Source: JACRBK01 sp964427955 (GTDB lineage: Bacteria > Chloroflexota > Anaerolineae > Aggregatilineales > Aggregatilineaceae). From it: a stretch of 9,392 nucleotides of DNA. The position numbers were made by a program, and so were the translations under genes. The stretch spans positions 1 to 9,392 of the forward strand of contig CAYRWY010000223.1 of the NCBI GenBank assembly GCA_964427955.1. Direction: 5' to 3'. A model generated the notes under the pieces. It was not told the origin of the DNA and made no database searches. It saw only the letters and a list, made by a program, of their open reading frames with translations. This document shows, one piece after another, positions 6,491 to 9,392 of this stretch (within the stretch, counting starts at the first letter, position 1; the number at the start of each line of letters is the position of its first letter).

Positions 6491-7307
6491 GTCGTTGCGT
6501 TTCCTCCAACGAGCGCAGACGGACCGCACGGGTTTGGGCTTGGCGGTCCAGTACCCAGATCATACACCCGGCCAGCGTGCTCGTCAGCAGCAAAATCAGA
6601 TCGAAAAACTGGTCGGCGCGGCGGTGCAGGATGATCTGCGCCGGATCGGCACGCAAGAAGCCCACCAGCGCCTGTCCCAACCCGGTCAGGCCCAGGATCA
6701 GCCACAGCCGGAAGCCGGGCAGCCACCCGCGCCAGGTCAGGAGCAGCGCCAGGATCAGCAGCGCGCCGCCGAAATAGGCGCCAAATGCCTGGAGGTCGAG
6801 GCGGGGCGCGACCAGCCCGAAGATGTCCGGCAGTTCCGCCACCTGCCAGCCGGGCCACCCGGCCAGCGTGGCGACTTCGCAGCCGTAGCCGCAGCCCGCG
6901 TGGCGGCAGCCCAGCCAGGCCCCGATCAAGCCCAGCGGCCAGGCCAGCGCCAGGGCGTCGGTCCAGGGCCGCAGCGCGACGTGCCGCAGCCGCGCCATGA
7001 TCAGCACCGCCGGGACGCCGAACAGCAGTGCGCCGTGCCAGGCCATCCCGCCCAGCGCGAGCTGATCGATCTCACGCGTGTGACCGGCGAAATAGTCCCA
7101 TTCCAGCGCGACATACAGCGCCCGCGCGCCGATCACGCCGCCCACCACGCCCGCGATCCCCACGTCCAGCCAGCGGGCGATGGGCCGCGACTCTTCGTGC
7201 GCCGCTCGCCAGGCGATCACGCCCAGCCCGGCCAGGACGCTGCCGATCAGCCAGGCCGTGTAAGCATGGAGCACGATCGGGCCAATGTCGATTACAACCG
7301 GATTCAT
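6480..7307 (-). CDS. Lgt-like membrane protein (prolipoprotein diacylglyceryl transferase family)
   Basis: A 275-residue polytopic membrane protein with about seven hydrophobic segments, resembling Lgt, which moves diacylglycerol from phosphatidylglycerol to the lipobox cysteine of prelipoproteins. Matches to the family include GPIVLHAY (9-16, Y16 at the place of E. coli Y26), ARALYVALEWDYF (61-73), GGMAWHGALL (86-95, H91 like E. coli H103) and an arginine near the end (R219, GFLR). The usual signature around E. coli R143 and N146 (GRIGNF...GE) is replaced by GAWLGCRHAGCGYGC (129-143), with Trp at the Arg position and three cysteines. It may therefore be a divergent or specialised family member and not the housekeeping Lgt. 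The ATG at 7307 has no clear ribosome binding site. It is the first gene of a two-gene operon with the overlapping nitrilase and is divergent from the SPFH gene. Confidence 0.75.
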   Translation of the reverse strand: MNPVVIDIGPIVLHAYTAWLIGSVLAGLGVIAWRAAHEESRPIARWLDVGIAGVVGGVIGARALYVALEWDYFAGHTREIDQLALGGMAWHGALLFGVPAVLIMARLRHVALRPWTDALALAWPLGLIGAWLGCRHAGCGYGCEVATLAGWPGWQVAELPDIFGLVAPRLDLQAFGAYFGGALLILALLLTWRGWLPGFRLWLILGLTGLGQALVGFLRADPAQIILHRRADQFFDLILLLTSTLAGCMIWVLDRQAQTRAVRLRSLEETQRHEH

Positions 7308-7342
7308 GCCGTGTCCGTATATAGTATAAGAGGACCATCGTA

Positions 7343-7371
7343 ACTATACCGCCTACCTGTCAAGCGTCCAA
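7343..7371 (-). promoter_or_regulatory. Candidate promoter of the Lgt-like/nitrilase operon
   Basis: On the minus strand, TTGGAC (7371-7366), a 17-bp spacer and TATAGT (7348-7343) form a moderate match. Another -10-like TATACT at 7328-7323 is closer to the ATG and forms a TATAGT/ACTATA inverted repeat with the first region. Which one is used cannot be decided by eye. Confidence 0.3.
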
Positions 7372-7416
7372 TTTCAGCCGGATGTCAGTTAAATATCAGA
7401 CTGTCAGTCACCGGTC

Positions 7417-7425
7417 TGTTATAAT
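7417..7425 (+). promoter_or_regulatory. Extended -10 promoter of the SPFH gene
   Basis: TGTTATAAT is a perfect extended -10 (TGn plus TATAAT), 36 bp before the ATG. No good -35 is seen at 16-18 bp, as often with extended -10 promoters. Upstream lie two TGTCAGT copies (7383-7389 and 7402-7408) at a 19-bp interval, possibly an activator site. A strong AAGGAGG ribosome binding site is at 7449-7455, six bases before the start codon. Confidence 0.7.
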
Positions 7426-7461
7426 GGAGCGCACTGCCTGAAAGAAACAAGGAGGGAGCAC

Positions 7462-8496
7462 ATGATCAGCGTGTTTTTGAATATGTTCGCCATTGCCGGG
7501 CTGGCCATTGCCGGTTTTGGCGTGTTTATGTTGGTCCAGGCCGTCTCACGCAACAGTTCGGCGCGCGGGGGGGCACTGCTGACCGCCGTTGGCGTGATCG
7601 TGGCCGTGCTGTTTTTCATCATGAGCGCGGGCGTGGTCCAAATCCAGCCCAGTGAAGTGGGCGTCGTCTTCAACGTGGTGAGCGGTGGACTCGCGAAGGA
7701 GCCGCTGCAATCCGGCCTGCATATCATCATCCCCGGCTTGCAGGAGGTGACGGTCTACTCCATCGCCCAGCAGGAATACACCATGTCCGGCAAGGTGGGC
7801 GAAGGGGCGGTCACCGGGGATGACGCCGTCGAGGCGCTGACCAAAGACGGGCAGCAGATCCGGATGGACATCACCATCATCTACCGTATCGATCCGGCCA
7901 ATGCCAACGTCGTTCACCGGGAATGGCAGGACCGCTACCAGGATGGGCTGATCCGTCCCACCGTGCGGGCGACGGCGCGCGAAGTGCTGGGCCAGTTCGA
8001 GGTCCAGGAAATTTACAGCGAAAAGCGGGCCGAGTTGGGCCAGGAGATCGATGCACAGGTGCGCGCGGCCATCGAGCCGCAGGGCTTTGTGGTGAGCACT
8101 GTCCTGATCCGCAACATCGTCTTTTCGACCGAGTACGTGAATTCCATCGAGCAGAAGCAGGTCGCGCAGCAGCAGGCGCTCGAAGCGCAGTTCCGCGTCG
8201 AGCAGCGCCAGCAGGAAGCTGAACAGACCCGCGAGTTGGCGCGGGGTGAAGCCGACGCCGCCAAGATCCGCGCTGAGGGTGAGGCCGAGGCGCTGCGCCT
8301 GATCAACGAGCAGTTGTCGCAGAATCCGCTGCTGCTCCAGTGGCGCTACATCGAGAACCTGGGCGACAACGTGCAGATGATCATCATCCCCTCGAACAGC
8401 CCGTTTTTGTTCGACATGCAGTCGCTGATGGATGCCGCGAATAACCCGTTGGTGACGCCTGCGCCTACCCCGACGCCGAGCGACACGACGAACTAG
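7462..8496 (+). CDS. SPFH/Band 7 (prohibitin-like) membrane protein
   Basis: This 344-residue member of the SPFH (stomatin/prohibitin/flotillin/HflKC) superfamily would form oligomeric membrane scaffolds, often linked with quality control or FtsH-type proteases. Two hydrophobic helices at about 5-27 and 37-56 anchor it. The SPFH domain spans roughly 58-235: VQIQPSEVGVVFNVVSGG, then PLQSGLHIIIPGLQEV, the TKDGQQIRMDITIIYRID segment, and the HREW...RPTVRATAREVLGQF segment. A Gln/Glu/Ala-rich coiled coil follows at about 225-285, then a short conserved tail and a Pro/Thr-rich end (TPAPTPTPS) typical of Chloroflexota surface or membrane proteins. The start is secured by AAGGAGG six bases upstream. 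It stands alone, with no NfeD-type partner or FtsH gene beside it. Its exact subfamily and partner are unclear. Confidence 0.92.
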   Translation: MISVFLNMFAIAGLAIAGFGVFMLVQAVSRNSSARGGALLTAVGVIVAVLFFIMSAGVVQIQPSEVGVVFNVVSGGLAKEPLQSGLHIIIPGLQEVTVYSIAQQEYTMSGKVGEGAVTGDDAVEALTKDGQQIRMDITIIYRIDPANANVVHREWQDRYQDGLIRPTVRATAREVLGQFEVQEIYSEKRAELGQEIDAQVRAAIEPQGFVVSTVLIRNIVFSTEYVNSIEQKQVAQQQALEAQFRVEQRQQEAEQTRELARGEADAAKIRAEGEAEALRLINEQLSQNPLLLQWRYIENLGDNVQMIIIPSNSPFLFDMQSLMDAANNPLVTPAPTPTPSDTTN

Positions 8497-8509
8497 TCAT
8501 GCTTTTCAC

Positions 8510-8541
8510 GGTAGGGGGCGATTCGTGAATCGCCCCCTACC
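8510..8541. repeat. Perfect 15-bp palindromic element between convergent genes
   Basis: GGTAGGGGGCGATTC (8510-8524) and GAATCGCCCCCTACC (8527-8541) are perfect inverted arms around GT; as a hairpin it is a 14-bp stem with a CGTG loop. It starts 14 bp after the SPFH stop and contains the stop codon of the DUF4291 gene on the other strand. There is no T-run on either side, so it is REP-like and not a classic terminator, though it may act as a transcription or decay barrier for both messages. Confidence 0.8.
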
Positions 8542-9205
8542 CGTTCGAATGCTCTCCGCTCACGCCGAGCCGGGCGGCGGTGTCGGCGTCAGCCACCGGG
8601 TAAACGTCTTCGTGGGGAACGAGCAGCTTATCGTAGGCGTGCTCCAGCACGTGGCGGTGCTGCTCGTGGACGAATTCCGTAACGTCTTCGATCTTGACGA
8701 TCCAGTCGCGCGCATACTGCGCCAGGATCGGACCGCGCAGCCCTAACTGAATTGCCCGGCGTTCGAGCGCTTCTCCTGCCGGGTGATGGTCCGGGTCCCA
8801 TTGCAAGCGCACCTGCGACGCCTGGATTGCGGCTTTCCACTCCGGCTCGGTCCCGTAGATGTCGGGCACAAACGACGAATGCACGGCCAGTCTCAGGATG
8901 GTGTCGAACGCTGGGCGTCGCAATCGGACAGCCAGGATGGTTTCCTGGTTGGGCTTGGTCCCCCACCCGCAGCGGTACATCATCCACAGAAAGTTCGGTT
9001 TGATCCAGCTCATACGCTCGAATCCGAAGCCGCTGCCGCCGAAATAGCCATGCGAGACGGCGAACCGGCCAATCGCGCGGTTGTATGCCTGGTAAACAAT
9101 CACTGAGTGTTCGTCGAACTGGGCCAGGATATGCCGCCCGGTTTGGGGCCAGCGTTGATTCTGGCTCACGTAAGGTTCGGTGAGGAGTGGAAATTGACCG
9201 GCCAT
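8537..9205 (-). CDS. DUF4291 family protein
   Basis: This 222-residue protein matches what I recall of the DUF4291 family, whose biochemical role is not established to my knowledge. Characteristic blocks are FDEHSVIVYQAYNRAIGRFA (30-49), ERMSWIKPNFLWMMYRCGWG (63-82), LQWDPDH (134-140) and AIQLGLRG (151-158), followed by an IEDVTEFV segment near 172-179. It is rich in Trp and Tyr, with no signal peptide or membrane helix, so it is probably cytoplasmic. The ATG at 9205 has AGGAG five bases upstream. Length is normal for the family. The TAG stop lies inside the palindrome at 8510-8541, so the final codons partly come from that element. It is convergent with the SPFH gene. Confidence 0.85.
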   Translation of the reverse strand: MAGQFPLLTEPYVSQNQRWPQTGRHILAQFDEHSVIVYQAYNRAIGRFAVSHGYFGGSGFGFERMSWIKPNFLWMMYRCGWGTKPNQETILAVRLRRPAFDTILRLAVHSSFVPDIYGTEPEWKAAIQASQVRLQWDPDHHPAGEALERRAIQLGLRGPILAQYARDWIVKIEDVTEFVHEQHRHVLEHAYDKLLVPHEDVYPVADADTAARLGVSGEHSNG

Positions 9206-9233
9206 AAATGCTCCTGAGATCGTGCTTGAAAGG

Positions 9234-9263
9234 CTCCAACCGGGTGGTCAGGCCCGGTTGGAG
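9234..9263 (-). terminator. Terminator-like hairpin between the right-edge gene and DUF4291
   Basis: CTCCAACCGGG (9234-9244) and CCCGGTTGGAG (9253-9263) form a perfect 11-bp stem with an 8-nt loop. It lies 22 bp past the stop of the right-edge gene. On the minus strand only CCTTTC follows, so the U-run is poor; it may be a weak terminator or attenuator before the DUF4291 gene. Confidence 0.5.
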
Positions 9264-9285
9264 AAGGAGAAAATGGAAGCGAGGC

Positions 9286-9392
9286 TTACCCGCACTTATC
9301 CAGATCGCGCCACTTGGCCACGACATCGCCATCGACCGTCAGGCTGGACTGCCCTTCGGGGACGGTGATCGTCACGGTGCGGTTGGCGATCT
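9286..9392 (-). CDS. Hypothetical protein, C-terminal fragment (runs off the window)
   Basis: The last 34 codons of a minus-strand frame end at the TAA at 9286-9288. They read IANRTVTITVPEGQ, then SSLTVDGDVVAKWRDLDKCG. Alternating hydrophobic and polar residues suggest a beta-rich end, and a lone Cys sits next to the C-terminus. The start lies beyond the right edge, and I do not recognise the family. Support for coding comes from the open frame, the natural stop and a hairpin placed just downstream. Confidence 0.55.
   Translation of the reverse strand, partial: IANRTVTITVPEGQSSLTVDGDVVAKWRDLDKCG

Noticed and set aside
5612..7343. Long plus-strand frames opposite the nitrilase and Lgt-like genes
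   Set aside because: Their composition (Arg, Gln, Pro, Ala-rich) is that of GC-rich antisense translation, and the minus-strand frames hold clear family motifs.
8628..9332. A 234-codon minus-strand frame overlapping DUF4291 and the right-edge gene
   Set aside because: It is out of frame with the DUF4291 protein, crosses the terminator-like hairpin at 9234-9263 and the stop of the right-edge gene, and shows no recognisable motifs.

Overview
The window is GC-rich, gene-dense bacterial DNA. I infer a Chloroflexota-like (perhaps Anaerolineae-type) chromosome from the Pro/Thr-rich tail of the SPFH protein, the style of the integrase, and GGGGCG palindromes and C-rich repeats between genes. That placement is inference, not proof. 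I see no CRISPR array, rRNA gene, IS element or replication origin.

Layout, left to right. Positions 1-1261 hold the 5' end of an unrecognised minus-strand gene and a complete tyrosine recombinase (minus strand). A perfect 9-bp inverted repeat with a 7-bp spacer sits just upstream of the recombinase, where its transcript should start. A small SAM-dependent methyltransferase (plus strand, 1359-1886) follows. It converges on a tRNA-Gly(GCC) gene (minus, 1942-2013) through a bidirectional terminator. The tRNA has its own near-consensus promoter. The large disaggregase gene clpB (minus, 2117-4717) ends in a clear intrinsic terminator. Its translation start is preceded by a long imperfect inverted repeat that could hide the ribosome binding site in mRNA. 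Upstream on the same strand is a LysE/RhtB-type exporter (4799-5431). An intergenic stretch of 186 bp (5432-5617) is packed with repeat-like elements and a terminator-like hairpin.

Next is a two-gene, translationally coupled operon (minus strand): an Lgt-like membrane protein (6480-7307) overlapping by 11 bp a soluble nitrilase-superfamily amidohydrolase (5618-6490). Divergent from it is an SPFH/prohibitin-like membrane protein (plus, 7462-8496) with an extended -10 promoter and a strong ribosome binding site. It converges on a DUF4291-family gene (minus, 8537-9205), and a perfect palindrome lies at the junction. The window closes with the 3' end of another minus-strand gene (9286 onward).

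Most of this is ordinary housekeeping and accessory chromosome. The observations most worth following are the Shine-Dalgarno-masking inverted repeat in front of clpB, the recombinase-site-like inverted repeat at the integrase, the Lgt-like protein that lacks the usual arginine/asparagine signature and is coupled to a nitrilase, and the GGGGCG palindrome family that marks gene ends and in one case contains a stop codon.
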